A stretch of 47,234 bases of DNA from Alphaproteobacteria bacterium (lineage in GTDB: Bacteria; Pseudomonadota; Alphaproteobacteria; UBA9219): positions 1 through 47,234 of the forward strand of contig WREW01000007.1 in assembly GCA_009779135.1 (NCBI GenBank), read 5' to 3'. The notes beneath the pieces were generated by a model. The model was given only the letters and a program-made list of their open reading frames with translations. It was not told where the DNA came from and searched no databases. This document shows, piece after piece, positions 35,669 to 44,030 of the stretch. Both the position numbers and the translations under genes were made by a program. Numbering within the stretch: position 1 is the stretch's first letter; every line of letters starts with the position of its first letter.

Positions 35669-36382
35669 TCAGGCCGCGCTGATACCCGCAAAGATCGAGA
35701 GAATATCCGTATCCTTAACCGTAAGATCCCCGATTTTCAGCCCGACCGAGCCGTCATTGCCTGTTTCAACGGCTGTAATCACCCCGATCACGCGCATGTC
35801 GGTAATCGGGATCAGATCGCCACGGCTGTCCTTGGCGGTCAGAACGAAATTATAAACCCCGTCCGCCACCTGCTCGGTGTCGCTGAGCATGCCATCCCAA
35901 GCGATGCGGTTAAGGCCCCGCGCGGTGGTACCGTCCACGCGCGCGATCACATTGCCGCGTTCATCCTGAATGGAAAGCACAACACTTTGCGCGTCATAGG
36001 GAAGATCATAGGCCAAAAGCCCCGCTCCGCCCTGCACCACCATTTTCCCGCTTGTCGAAGTTTCGGCATAATGCCCGACATAGCCCAAAAGCGGCGTTAT
36101 TCCGTTGGAGTTCATCGTGCCGAGAACTGTATCAAGCTTGTCATTGACGGCCAAAAGCTGCTCGACCTGCGAATATTGGACAAGCTGCTGCGTAAACTGG
36201 CTGGGGTCCATCGGCGCGGTCGGGTCTTGATGTTTAAGCTGCGTGATAAGAATCCTCAAAAACATGTTGAAATCCGCATTCAGCTTTGTGGCCGACTGCT
36301 GAGTTGGCGTCTGCGCCTTGATTTCAGCCTGCTTGGCGACATAGCTGTTCAAAAGAGGATCTGTTGCGGATGTGACTGGCAT
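35669..36382 (-). CDS. flgD: Flagellar hook assembly scaffold FlgD
   Basis: Cap protein for hook polymerisation, exported by the flagellar type III system. The 237-residue product has the N-terminal FlgD signature NADFNMFLRILITQLKHQDP followed by APMDPSQFTQQLVQYSQVEQ, and the C-terminal Tudor/FlgD-Ig region (GYVGHYAETSTSGKMVVQGG, LSIQDERGNVIARVDG, GLNRIAWDGMLSDTEQVADG, VYNFVLTAKDSRGD). AAAGGAG lies eight bases before the ATG. It follows fliK by 13 bases. The hook gene flgE, usually next, is absent from the window. Confidence 0.96.
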   Translation of the reverse strand: MPVTSATDPLLNSYVAKQAEIKAQTPTQQSATKLNADFNMFLRILITQLKHQDPTAPMDPSQFTQQLVQYSQVEQLLAVNDKLDTVLGTMNSNGITPLLGYVGHYAETSTSGKMVVQGGAGLLAYDLPYDAQSVVLSIQDERGNVIARVDGTTARGLNRIAWDGMLSDTEQVADGVYNFVLTAKDSRGDLIPITDMRVIGVITAVETGNDGSVGLKIGDLTVKDTDILSIFAGISAA

Positions 36383-36395
36383 GTCATGTTCTCCT

Positions 36396-37895
36396 TTAAA
36401 CGTGAATGTTCACGCGCCCGGGCGTGAGGATATAAGTCTCGCTTGCGGCAGCGCTTTCAAAAACCGCCTTGTCTTGCATACCTTCATGTGCAGGCTCCTG
36501 ACCGTCAAAACCCTGTCGGCCAGCAAAAGCTTCGCCCCCCTCATCCCGCAGCCCGAATTGAAGCGAGCCGGCATCCGCCTCAAGCCCCGCATCGGAAAGC
36601 GCGCGCGCAAGCTGCTGCGCATCGCGCAAAAGAAGTTGAAGCGTGGATTGATTGTCCGCCAGAACCGTGGCCGTCACCGCTTTGTCGGGGCCAAAGGATA
36701 ATTTGATTTCAATTTTGCCCAGCTCCGGCGGTTTAAGGCGGATCAGCATATCCTGCGTGCCGTCTTTGACGGCGCGGGTCAGCTGCACCACAACCTGCTG
36801 CACCACCTGCTGCGCGCTGCCTGCGGTCTGCGCGGCTGAGGCCATCTGCGCCTGCGCCACAAAATCAAGCCCGAGCGGCCCGCGCGCAGCTTGGGCCAGA
36901 ACGGACAGATTTTGCCCCTGCACCAGAGAAGAAGGCTCGCTCTGCCCCTCGCGCGGCGCGGGCGCTGATATAGCGGCCTTGGCTTGCTGGCCGCGTGGAT
37001 TTTGGTTGGGCGCGAAAACGCTTTGGCTTTTTTCGTCCTGTTCCATAAGAGGCGTTTTTTCAGAATCCTCTTTTTGCCTTGCGGGGCGCGCGCGCCAGAG
37101 AACCTCGTTGGCAGGCGAAGCCTGCGCCGTTTCTTTGGATATAACTTCTTCAGATTTCGGCTGCGCTTGCACGAAAGGCGCGGCGCTTTCAGCTTTATTT
37201 TTCTCCTTAATCTCAACCACAGGAGGCTGCGCCTCAACCCCATCCTCAACAGGCGCGATTTGCACGACATCAACGGCGATTTTCTCAATTTTGGGGGTCG
37301 GTGCAGGCGCTTCAGCCTTGGGCAGAGCAGGCATATCCTGCGATAAGTCTTTCACAGGCTCAAAACTTACAGGCTGCAAAGTTTCAGGCATGACAGGCGT
37401 TGCCGCGCGGGGCGCGTCAATGGCGGCGGGGGCCTCTTGTTCTTGCAAAAGCGGCGGCGCTGGCGCTGCGGGCGCGGCAGGCGCGGGCGCGTCAAGCCTT
37501 TCCGGCTGCTCATCCGAAAACTCTATCAGCGGCATTTGGGGCGTTTGACGCTCTTCCAAAGAAAAATCTTGAAGCGGTATTTCCAGCGTAAAGACGGGTT
37601 CTTTTCTGATCTCCGGCGCTTCTTTTTGTGCAGGGCGTTCTGCTTGTGTTTGTTCTTCGCCTTGCGCGCGTTTGGAGCGTTCTATTTTGATCGTCGGCGG
37701 TGCTTGCTTTTTTTCCTTCACAATTTGTGCCGTCTTGACCTGAATCTTTTCAGCTTTAGGGGAGTCCGCATCCCGCACGGACAAAAGCGCGGCAAAACCG
37801 CTATCGGCTATTTCTGCGGTGCGCACAAGGCGCAACGTGGCCATGGGCGCTTTTTGCGCCGTTACCTGTATATTGGTTTGTTCCTGATTGCTCAT
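36396..37895 (-). CDS. fliK: Flagellar hook-length control protein FliK
   Basis: Measures the hook and switches the export apparatus from hook to filament substrates. The 499-residue protein has a long proline-, alanine- and glutamate-rich disordered N-terminal two-thirds (for example APAPAAPAAPAPPLLQEQ and KSEEVISKETAQASPANE) and the conserved Flg_hook domain near residues 375-465: LIRLKPPELGKIEIKLSF, ATVLADNQSTLQLLLRDAQQ and LARALSDAGLEADAGSLQF. The layout is typical. It lies between flgN-like and flgD. The many GC-rich codons create long open frames on the opposite strand, which are not genes. Confidence 0.93.
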   Translation of the reverse strand: MSNQEQTNIQVTAQKAPMATLRLVRTAEIADSGFAALLSVRDADSPKAEKIQVKTAQIVKEKKQAPPTIKIERSKRAQGEEQTQAERPAQKEAPEIRKEPVFTLEIPLQDFSLEERQTPQMPLIEFSDEQPERLDAPAPAAPAAPAPPLLQEQEAPAAIDAPRAATPVMPETLQPVSFEPVKDLSQDMPALPKAEAPAPTPKIEKIAVDVVQIAPVEDGVEAQPPVVEIKEKNKAESAAPFVQAQPKSEEVISKETAQASPANEVLWRARPARQKEDSEKTPLMEQDEKSQSVFAPNQNPRGQQAKAAISAPAPREGQSEPSSLVQGQNLSVLAQAARGPLGLDFVAQAQMASAAQTAGSAQQVVQQVVVQLTRAVKDGTQDMLIRLKPPELGKIEIKLSFGPDKAVTATVLADNQSTLQLLLRDAQQLARALSDAGLEADAGSLQFGLRDEGGEAFAGRQGFDGQEPAHEGMQDKAVFESAAASETYILTPGRVNIHV

Positions 37896-37909
37896 GCTTT
37901 TTTCTTTCT

Positions 37910-38422
37910 CTACACGGTTTGATTGATGGCGACAGGATCTTGTGTGTTGGTCTGGGCAGCAGGCGCGGGCGCGGCCTTGCGGTGGTCATGATAGGTTTCA
38001 AAGGTTTTGCTTTGCCCTTTGGCGCCTTCAACAATGGTGGAAACAAGCGCCTGCGTGGCCTGCACGGCTGAGGCCAACGTTTCAACATTCTGCGCGGCGG
38101 TGTTGTAAAGGATCTCGCCCTTTTGTTTCAGGCTTGCTCTCAGAACCGGCGAAAGCGTCTCAAGCGCAGCCGGATCCGCCACAAGAACCGCAAAAGATTC
38201 CTTATAGGCGCGCTCAAGCCGCATTTTTTCCTGACGGATGGCGCCCATGGCGGAAAAGTCCTGCGCCGCGACAAGAGCTGTTTCCCGCGTCATCAGCTCC
38301 GTTAAGCCTTCCATCGTCTCAAGCGTTTCACGCGCGATGGTCTCAAGTTTGGATACGCCGTCCGCCTTTGTTGAAAGGCTTTGCGCGCGTATGGTTTGTT
38401 TGTTTTTGGAAATCTCTGCCAT
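37910..38422 (-). CDS. FlgN-like flagellar export chaperone
   Basis: A 170-residue helical protein: KLETIARETLETMEGLTELM, TRETALVAAQDFSAMGAIRQ, EKMRLERAYKESFAVLVADP, then a second pair of helices ending VSTIVEGAKGQSKTFETYHD. This is the pattern of FlgN, the chaperone of FlgK and FlgL, including the RExALxxxD-type first helix and the KxxLExxYKE second helix. Similarity to FlgN is moderate. The tail is alanine-proline-rich. Start chosen at 38422 with AAAGG seven bases before it. It overlaps no neighbour and sits between flgJ and fliK, where a FlgN homologue is expected. Confidence 0.75.
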   Translation of the reverse strand: MAEISKNKQTIRAQSLSTKADGVSKLETIARETLETMEGLTELMTRETALVAAQDFSAMGAIRQEKMRLERAYKESFAVLVADPAALETLSPVLRASLKQKGEILYNTAAQNVETLASAVQATQALVSTIVEGAKGQSKTFETYHDHRKAAPAPAAQTNTQDPVAINQTV

Positions 38423-38427
38423 GATTG

Positions 38428-38757
38428 TCACCTTTCCACTTTCTGGCTGCTGGCTATTTCCTGCAGCTGGATCATCTGATCGCGGATGACGGGCGAAAGT
38501 CCGAACCCGTCCTTGCGCACCATCGCCTTGCCATATTCCTGAATCAAAAGATCCCGCATGAAATCCTCGCCCTTCCCGCCGCCAAAGGGGCCGTCTGTTT
38601 TCAAACCGGCAAACATCGGTTTAAGCATCTGCGCGAAAAAAACAGCCTCAAACTCCCGCGCGGCGTTATCGAACTGCTCCCATGTGGGCACGCTTTTCTT
38701 AAACGCGCCGGCAGGGGCGTCTTTCATCACGGAAACAGGAGGCGTTAAAGCGTCCAT
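38428..38757 (-). CDS. flgJ: Flagellar rod-binding protein FlgJ (short form)
   Basis: A 109-residue protein equivalent to the N-terminal rod-capping domain of FlgJ: WEQFDNAAREFEAVFFAQML, KPMFAGLKTDGPFGGGKGED, FMRDLLIQEYGKAMVRKDGF and GLSPVIRDQMIQLQEI. The C-terminal glucosaminidase domain of enteric FlgJ is absent, as is normal in alphaproteobacteria, where a separate peptidoglycan hydrolase (SltF) performs that job. It follows flgI by 12 bases. Confidence 0.92.
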   Translation of the reverse strand: MDALTPPVSVMKDAPAGAFKKSVPTWEQFDNAAREFEAVFFAQMLKPMFAGLKTDGPFGGGKGEDFMRDLLIQEYGKAMVRKDGFGLSPVIRDQMIQLQEIASSQKVER

Positions 38758-38769
38758 CTTGCCCTTTCC

Positions 38770-39918
38770 CTAAATCACTTCCAAATCCGCCTGCAAAGCG
38801 CCGGCGGCCTTGATGGATTGCAAAATTGTAATCATATCGCGCGGCCCGATGCCAAGCGCGTTAAGGCTCTGCACCATTTCCTGCAAGGAAACACCCGTAT
38901 TCAAAACGCCCATCTGTTTGGCTTCGCCTTCATCAATATTGACGTTGGTGCGCGGCACCGTGACGGTCTCCCCGCCGCGCGACAGGGCCGAGGGCTGAGA
39001 AACCAAAGGCGTCTCCGTAATCCGGATGGTCAGATTGCCCTGCGCAATCGCTACGGTGTTGATGCGCACATTTTCGCCCATCACAATAACGCCGGATTGT
39101 TCATCAATCACCACGCGCGCGATCTGATCCGGTTCAATGCGGATTTGTTCGATATCCGTCATCATCTTGACAACGGCCTCTTTGCGCGCTGAGGGGATGG
39201 AAAGATTGACGGTCGAGGAATCCACCGCCGCTGCGGGCGAGCCGCCAAGACCCTTATTGATCGCCTCGGCAATGCGCTGGGCCGTGGTAAAATCAGGATT
39301 GCGCAAAGTCAAGCGCATCATATCCAGATCCGCAAGCTTGAAAGGCAGCTCCCGCTCGACAATAGCGCCGTTGGAAATCCGCGCCGAGGTGGGCACGCCC
39401 TTGGTGACGCTGGTGCCCTGCCCCTGCGCCGTAAAACCGCCCACCGCGAGCGAGCCTTGCGCCACCGCATAAACCTCCCCATCCGCGCCTAAGAGAGGCG
39501 TCACAAGAAGCGTCCCGCCAATCAGGCTTTTGGCATCGCCAAGGGTTGAAACCGACACATCAAACCGCGAGCCCTGCGCTGAAAAAGCGGGTAAAGTCGC
39601 CGTGACCATGACAGCCGCCACATTGCGGGTTTTCATGCTAGTGCCGCGCGTATTGACGCCAAGACGTTCAAGCATGCCCACAAGGCTGGCCTCGGTAAAA
39701 GGAGCATTGGAGAGGCTGTCGCCCGAGCCGTTAAGCCCCACCACAAGCCCGTAGCCGACAAGCATGTTGTTGCGCACGCCTTCAAAATCAACGATGTCTT
39801 TAAGCCGCGAGGCCGCAGCAGCAGGCGCGCTGCCAAGAACGCAACAAAGAAAAGCGGCAAGAGCAAACTTCACAAAATGCATGGCACAGACGAAGCCCCC
39901 GAAAAAAACGATCTTCAT
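38770..39918 (-). CDS. flgI: Flagellar P-ring protein FlgI
   Basis: Periplasmic ring protein around the flagellar rod. The product has a signal peptide (FVKFALAAFLCCVLGSAPAA) followed by the standard SRLKDIVDFEGVRNNMLVGY, GLVVGLNGSGDSLSNAPFTE, NVAAVMVTATLPAFSAQGSR and the C-terminal VVIDEQSGVIVMGENVRINT, LVSQPSALSRGGETVTVPRT and LNALGIGPRDMITILQSIKA. GGAAG five bases before the ATG at 39918 decides this start; an ATG at 39882 gives a more usual signal length and is the alternative. It heads the leftward flagellar run. Confidence 0.97.
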   Translation of the reverse strand: MKIVFFGGFVCAMHFVKFALAAFLCCVLGSAPAAAASRLKDIVDFEGVRNNMLVGYGLVVGLNGSGDSLSNAPFTEASLVGMLERLGVNTRGTSMKTRNVAAVMVTATLPAFSAQGSRFDVSVSTLGDAKSLIGGTLLVTPLLGADGEVYAVAQGSLAVGGFTAQGQGTSVTKGVPTSARISNGAIVERELPFKLADLDMMRLTLRNPDFTTAQRIAEAINKGLGGSPAAAVDSSTVNLSIPSARKEAVVKMMTDIEQIRIEPDQIARVVIDEQSGVIVMGENVRINTVAIAQGNLTIRITETPLVSQPSALSRGGETVTVPRTNVNIDEGEAKQMGVLNTGVSLQEMVQSLNALGIGPRDMITILQSIKAAGALQADLEVI

Positions 39919-40033
39919 CCAACTTCCAAGCAAAACCCATGCCAAGCCTATTATGTTGATTTATATGGAAAGATGGGAGGCCAAGGCAAAAGCTCACCAC
40001 CCCCCACCGGAATCTTTTGCCCCGCCCCCTCTC

Positions 40034-40137
40034 TGTCATTGCGAGGAAAGCCGCCGCAGGCGGATTGACGCGGCAATCTCAATCCCCACATCGCCGAGAT
40101 TGCCACGTCAGGCCTTACGGCCTTCCTCGCAATGACA
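40034..40137. repeat. Palindromic intergenic repeat, family B, copy 2
   Basis: A 104-bp element from TGTCATTGCGAGGAAAGCCG to AAGGCCGTTCC-type ends closing in GAGGATGACA-like TGACA: the visible ends are TGTCATTGCGAGG and CCTCGCAATGACA, an exact 13-bp pair. The inner arms GCGGCAATC and GATTGCCACG and the hairpin AGGCCTTACGGCCT match copy 1. Confidence 0.92.
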
Positions 40138-40158
40138 AGCTAGCCCTTCCCCCATCAC

Positions 40159-40265
40159 TGTCATCCTCGGGCAAGCGCAAAGCGCTTGAGCCGGGGATCT
40201 GACGCCAGAGCATCTGCCAGCCGTCAGATCCCCGGGCTCTTGCTCCGCAAGCCCCGAGGATGACA
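40159..40265. repeat. Palindromic intergenic repeat, family A, copy 2
   Basis: A 107-bp element bounded by TGTCATCCTCGGG and CCCGAGGATGACA (13 paired bases), with inner arms CGGGGATCTGACG and CGTCAGATCCCCG, and arm hairpins CAAGCGCAAAGCGCTTG and CTTGCTCCGCAAG. It lies 21 bases after repeat B2. Confidence 0.92.
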
Positions 40266-40302
40266 AAAAAGAAAAAGCCCTCCCCCTTACGAGGGGAGGG
40301 CC
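40266..40302 (-). terminator. Family C-like GC hairpin acting as terminator of the Cys-rich gene
   Basis: GCCCTCCCC and GGGGAGGGC pair (40277-40302). Read on the minus strand the stem is followed by TTTTTTCTTTTTTTG, so it ends the cysteine-rich gene whose stop is at 40321. The stem is related to repeat C copies 1 and 2. Confidence 0.85.
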
Positions 40303-40320
40303 TAAGTGGGAGAAACGCCC

Positions 40321-42390
40321 CTATCGCCTCAGAGTGGGTGTCACGAGATATGGCGTGTTTTTATCAATGCCGCAAACAGCTTCCTTGAAACTAATGCTAG
40401 CCTGCCCGCTAAACTCGATCACCCTCTTATAGCAAGGCTGACAAAGTTCTAACAAAAGGCCTGTTTCAGGTTCCAAACGGGGTTGTGTTCCTTCTGCCCC
40501 TATCTTGCCCGATCCGCTCCCTTCCCCAAACCGCACATCAACATCGACGGGTTCATTGCTGCTTTGATATAGATAGGTCACGGCAGGAAAAGTTACGGTC
40601 GCCTGCTCGGCAGTAAAGGCACAACCGCCATAGTTTCCTGCTACAGCCATTGTCACGCTTTTAGTTTCCTTTCCATCACACTGCAAGCAGCGTGCTGCGG
40701 AACATAATCCGTTGACAGCCTTTCCGGTTGTCTGGTCATGCCCAAGACAGGCCCATGTATATCCATCTTTTTTTGGATTCGCAAAATGCTCATTTTTATA
40801 GGGAGGCCCGTTACATCCCTGACTTCCCGATATGTTTGAGAAGCAGCGACCCGAAGCGCACAGATTAACATTCGGCGCAAAGGGAGAGGTCGCACCATGC
40901 GAAACCCCACAAGCTCCTTTTCCTCCATAGGCAGCCTGACACCAATCCGTCGTTGCTGGCGTTGCATCCGGCCCACATGTGGGACAAACGCATTTCCATC
41001 GCCACGGATCACCAGCTAAGCCGCTGCCGGACATAGAATCTGGCACCACCGTGCTGTAACCATTGCACAAATAACGGGTATCCGGCCAACCATTGACGAC
41101 TTCAAACTCAACAAGATTGGTTCTGGCTCGATCACCGCAACCCGGTCTAGGCGGGTCTGCAGGTTTTGGCTTATTGGCCCAACAATTGGCCGTTGAGCCT
41201 TTCTCGACTCCCTCACATGTCCATGTCCATCCAGTAGCAGTTTCAATGACATCGGTGGGAGTCCCGACACGACAAAGACCAACCTCTGATTTGGTGGTGC
41301 TACTGGCTGTCGGATCCACCGCAGATGGTTGATCTAGCTGGTTGCCACTGCCATGCGGCGGCCCGCACATCCCGTTCAAAGGATTCACGCCGTCATAAGG
41401 CGCATGACAAACCTCTGAAGTTCCACCGGTCTGCCCCGGGCATTTCCATGTCCATCCCGCTGTGCCATAGGGCGGCTTGATAGGTTCACCCGGAATAAAG
41501 TTAGGATAAGGCACGCTGTCGGGGTTAGGAAACTGGCTGTCATTGACGGCTACAGGAATAACGCCGTTACACATCACATTGGAGCGCGTGTTATTGTCGC
41601 CGGGGATCGAGTTGGTAGGACGGCCATGATAACCGGTCGGATTCTCCACAGGATCATAAACATTGCACTTGCCGTCCCGCTCGCACCCGCCGAGATCTTC
41701 AATATTCTGCCATTCGGCACTGTTGGTACCGGTGACTCGGCATTGCCAAATCTGCTTTCTGTTATATCCCTCCTGCGCGACAAAAACATCACCTAAAGCG
41801 GCGTAACTGCCAACCTCGGTGGCTGGCGCATTGGGATCTGTCCCGCTGCGGTTGGTAAATCTGGCCTGCCCCAACCCCGGGATCGTGACGGGCGTTCTGG
41901 CAACCAGATGACTTGCGGGCAAAGCACCGGCTTTGCGCGCGCCAAAAGGCGGCTCCACATTGCACCACTGGATTTCATTCACGCGCGGAAAACAACAAGG
42001 CCCGACACTTACGCCCGGCAAGCGGCCAGATTCAGCAAGCTTGATAAAATTAAGCCATTCATTATACCGCGTTTCCCCCGGATCATTCGGATTCACAAGG
42101 GCCGAACGCCACGGAATAAAATAATCCCGCCCACTTGTGCGGGCATTAGAAACAGAACGGCATAAGGGATCCACATTGGCAGCGTTTGAACTGTGTCTGG
42201 ATTCCTCTCTGGTTTCTTGATTATAGCGTATCGCATCCGCTTGCGGCGAGATCACGACCGAATCACCGGCATAAAGGCGTGTGCCGCCGTAAGAGCCTGC
42301 AACCCGATGTTCCGGATCAAGGGCATAAGCTGTCAGAACCACGCCGGACAACAAGAAAACAAAAGCGAAAAGCCAGACCGCATGCCGCAT
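40321..42390 (-). CDS. Large cysteine-rich secreted protein with WxWxC repeats
   Basis: A 689-residue exported protein of unknown function. The signal peptide is WLFAFVFLLSGVVLTAYA. The body has many cysteines and at least four repeats built on GWTWKCPG...C: near residues 312-330 (AGWTWKCPGQTGGTSEVCHA), 387-406 (TGWTWTCEGVEKGSTANCWA), 462-484 (DPWRWKCVCPTCGP and later WCQAA) and 543-568 (DGYTWACLGHDQTTGKAVNG). Such W/Y-T-W-C-G...C-A units occur in bacterial cell-surface and adhesin-like proteins. The C-terminal 110 residues (TVTFPAVTYLYQSS, VDVDVRFGEGSGS) look beta-rich. AAAAGGTG lies five bases before the ATG. It is a single-gene unit placed between flgI and fliX, which are divergent neighbours in relatives. 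Probably a surface-exposed, disulphide-bonded protein. Confidence 0.85.
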   Translation of the reverse strand: MRHAVWLFAFVFLLSGVVLTAYALDPEHRVAGSYGGTRLYAGDSVVISPQADAIRYNQETREESRHSSNAANVDPLCRSVSNARTSGRDYFIPWRSALVNPNDPGETRYNEWLNFIKLAESGRLPGVSVGPCCFPRVNEIQWCNVEPPFGARKAGALPASHLVARTPVTIPGLGQARFTNRSGTDPNAPATEVGSYAALGDVFVAQEGYNRKQIWQCRVTGTNSAEWQNIEDLGGCERDGKCNVYDPVENPTGYHGRPTNSIPGDNNTRSNVMCNGVIPVAVNDSQFPNPDSVPYPNFIPGEPIKPPYGTAGWTWKCPGQTGGTSEVCHAPYDGVNPLNGMCGPPHGSGNQLDQPSAVDPTASSTTKSEVGLCRVGTPTDVIETATGWTWTCEGVEKGSTANCWANKPKPADPPRPGCGDRARTNLVEFEVVNGWPDTRYLCNGYSTVVPDSMSGSGLAGDPWRWKCVCPTCGPDATPATTDWCQAAYGGKGACGVSHGATSPFAPNVNLCASGRCFSNISGSQGCNGPPYKNEHFANPKKDGYTWACLGHDQTTGKAVNGLCSAARCLQCDGKETKSVTMAVAGNYGGCAFTAEQATVTFPAVTYLYQSSNEPVDVDVRFGEGSGSGKIGAEGTQPRLEPETGLLLELCQPCYKRVIEFSGQASISFKEAVCGIDKNTPYLVTPTLRR

Positions 42391-42530
42391 GTGACACCTT
42401 TTAACATGAGTTAAAACAGTTTCTTCCCTGTAAGGCTACTTCAATCCCCTATCATGGGCAAGTATGAAAAACATAAGGATGCCTTTTCTTTTTATTCGAT
42501 ATTTCAGCCTCATTGCTCTAAAATGACCCC

Positions 42531-42950
42531 ATGATTTCACGAATCGATGGCCCCTCTTCCGTAAGATCTTCAACGCCCCTGCGCCGGACGGGAAAACCCT
42601 CGCGCGCGGAAGGGCCTAGCTTTTCCGATCATCTGGAAAGCCTTGAAGATGCAAGCGCTCTGCAAGGCACCGCCGCCGCTCAGGCCGTAGGCGGCATGCT
42701 TAATCTGCAGGAGGTCGATGACGCGCTGGCCCATGCCGCCCGTGGCAAAATGCGGGCCGAAGACCTTCTGGACACGCTGGACGGGTTGCGTTTAGACCTT
42801 TTATCCGGCACGCTCGGCGCGGCCAGCCTTGAGCGCCTGACCCAGACGCTCGCGCGCCGCCGCTATGAGGTGCAGGATCCAAAGTTAAAAGAGATTCTCG
42901 ATGAAATAGACTTGCGCGCGCAGGTGGAATTGGCCAAGTTTACCCGTTGA
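42531..42950 (+). CDS. fliX: Flagellar assembly regulator FliX
   Basis: Alphaproteobacterial regulator that, with FlbD, links early flagellar assembly to late gene expression. The 139-residue length is typical. The N terminus MISRIDGPSSVRSSTPLRRT is basic and unstructured. The conserved C-terminal half reads ALAHAARGKMRAEDLLDTLD, LRLDLLSGTLGAASLERLTQ and ends with LKEILDEIDLRAQVELAKFT, the signature ending of FliX. It is divergent from flgI, with the cysteine-rich gene between them, and 48 bases upstream of dksA. Confidence 0.92.
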   Translation: MISRIDGPSSVRSSTPLRRTGKPSRAEGPSFSDHLESLEDASALQGTAAAQAVGGMLNLQEVDDALAHAARGKMRAEDLLDTLDGLRLDLLSGTLGAASLERLTQTLARRRYEVQDPKLKEILDEIDLRAQVELAKFTR

Positions 42951-42998
42951 GTTTCGAATCAAACCACAAAAAGGGCATTAAAAAGGAGCAGCTTTACC

Positions 42999-43421
42999 AT
43001 GGTTACCGTCCCCGCCAATTACAAGCCGACAGAAAAAGAACCCTATATGAATCCGGTCATGCTTGAATATTTCCGGCTCAAGCTTCTGGACTGGAAGGAG
43101 CAGATTCTTAAAGACGCCTCAACCACGCTGCAAGAACTTCAAGATGAAGGCGGCATGCGTGAGGCGGATGTGGCTGACCGCGCCTCGGCGGAAACGGATG
43201 TCGCGCTTGAGCTGCGCGCGCGCGACCGCCAGCGCAAACTCATCAGCAAAATTGACGAAGCGTTGGAGCGCATCCGCAACAATGAATATGGCTATTGCGA
43301 AGAAACGGGCGATCCCATCGGCATCAAACGCCTGCAGGCGCGCCCCGTAGCCACACTAACCATCGAAGCGCAGGAGCGCCATGAACGCCTTGAGCGCACA
43401 CGCCGCGATGAACGCGAATAA
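42999..43421 (+). CDS. dksA: DksA-family RNA polymerase-binding regulator
   Basis: Binds the secondary channel of RNA polymerase and, with ppGpp, tunes rRNA and stress promoters. The 140-residue protein has the coiled-coil pair (LEYFRLKLLDWKEQILKDAS, READVADRASAETDVALELR) with the DxxDxA tip residues and the globular end YGYCEETGDPIGIKRLQARP. Only one of the four zinc cysteines remains, as is usual in alphaproteobacterial DksA. AAAAGGAG lies about ten bases before the ATG. It follows fliX and precedes a periplasmic-protein gene. Confidence 0.94.
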   Translation: MVTVPANYKPTEKEPYMNPVMLEYFRLKLLDWKEQILKDASTTLQELQDEGGMREADVADRASAETDVALELRARDRQRKLISKIDEALERIRNNEYGYCEETGDPIGIKRLQARPVATLTIEAQERHERLERTRRDERE

Positions 43422-43443
43422 AAAAACGAGAGGGGCACCACAC

Positions 43444-44016
43444 ATGAAAAGAACCTCATTTTGCTTTTTGGCCATGCTGGCGGCTGTGGGCGCAACCGCA
43501 AGCGCTCATGCGCAGGAAAAACTTGAAACCGCGCCGCCGCTTTACGGTGTCGAGGAAATGCGCTTGCAATATCCGCGCATCGTCAATCCGGAAATAACGA
43601 CAAATTGCGGTTTGACGAACCAAGATCTTATGGCCATCTTCAAAAAAGAACTTTATGATCTGGGCCTGCCTGTATTTTCCGTTGTCGATGCGCCGCCCTT
43701 TAAATCTGACGTCGCGCGCATTGATCTTTGGCCTGATATCGTCACAGTCCAGCCACGGGAAAAGGAATGTATCTCTTGGGTCGCCCTTACCGCGCAAAGC
43801 CGTGAGATTTTAAAGCTTCCCCCTGTTGAAACACCAAGGGCCGTTTGGGTGACCTATTTCTCAGGCGGGCTGATGATCGGCGGCGGACGCAATGCCCATC
43901 CCAACGCCGTCAAGGAAGCCATGAACAAACTCGGCACGCAACTAAGACAGCAATATGGCAACGACCAGCCCCCGTCCCTCGCGCCAGCCACGGAATTGAT
44001 GCCGACAAAGAATTAG
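43444..44016 (+). CDS. Small exported hypothetical protein
   Basis: A 190-residue protein with a clear signal peptide (RTSFCFLAMLAAVGATASAHA, cleaved before QEKL). The mature part reads RIVNPEITTNCGLTNQDLMA, FKKELYDLGLPVFSVVDAPP, ARIDLWPDIVTVQPREKECI and VWVTYFSGGLMIGGGRNAHP, a mixed alpha/beta domain with two cysteines that might pair. I do not recognise the family. Start chosen at the ATG at 43444 with GAGAGGGG upstream. It follows dksA by 22 bases, so the fliX-dksA-this-gene run may be one transcript. Repeat A3 follows it. Confidence 0.75.
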   Translation: MKRTSFCFLAMLAAVGATASAHAQEKLETAPPLYGVEEMRLQYPRIVNPEITTNCGLTNQDLMAIFKKELYDLGLPVFSVVDAPPFKSDVARIDLWPDIVTVQPREKECISWVALTAQSREILKLPPVETPRAVWVTYFSGGLMIGGGRNAHPNAVKEAMNKLGTQLRQQYGNDQPPSLAPATELMPTKN

Positions 44017-44030
44017 CCCCTTCCCCCTTT

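Noticed and set aside
36652-37548. A 298-codon open frame on the plus strand opposite fliK.
   Set aside because: It lies within the GC-rich repetitive part of fliK, and the product is a cysteine/serine/glycine-rich shadow with no domain.
40034-40265. A possible CRISPR array from the stacked repeats.
   Set aside because: The elements are long, different palindromes (families A and B), not short identical repeats with unique spacers, and no cas gene is near.
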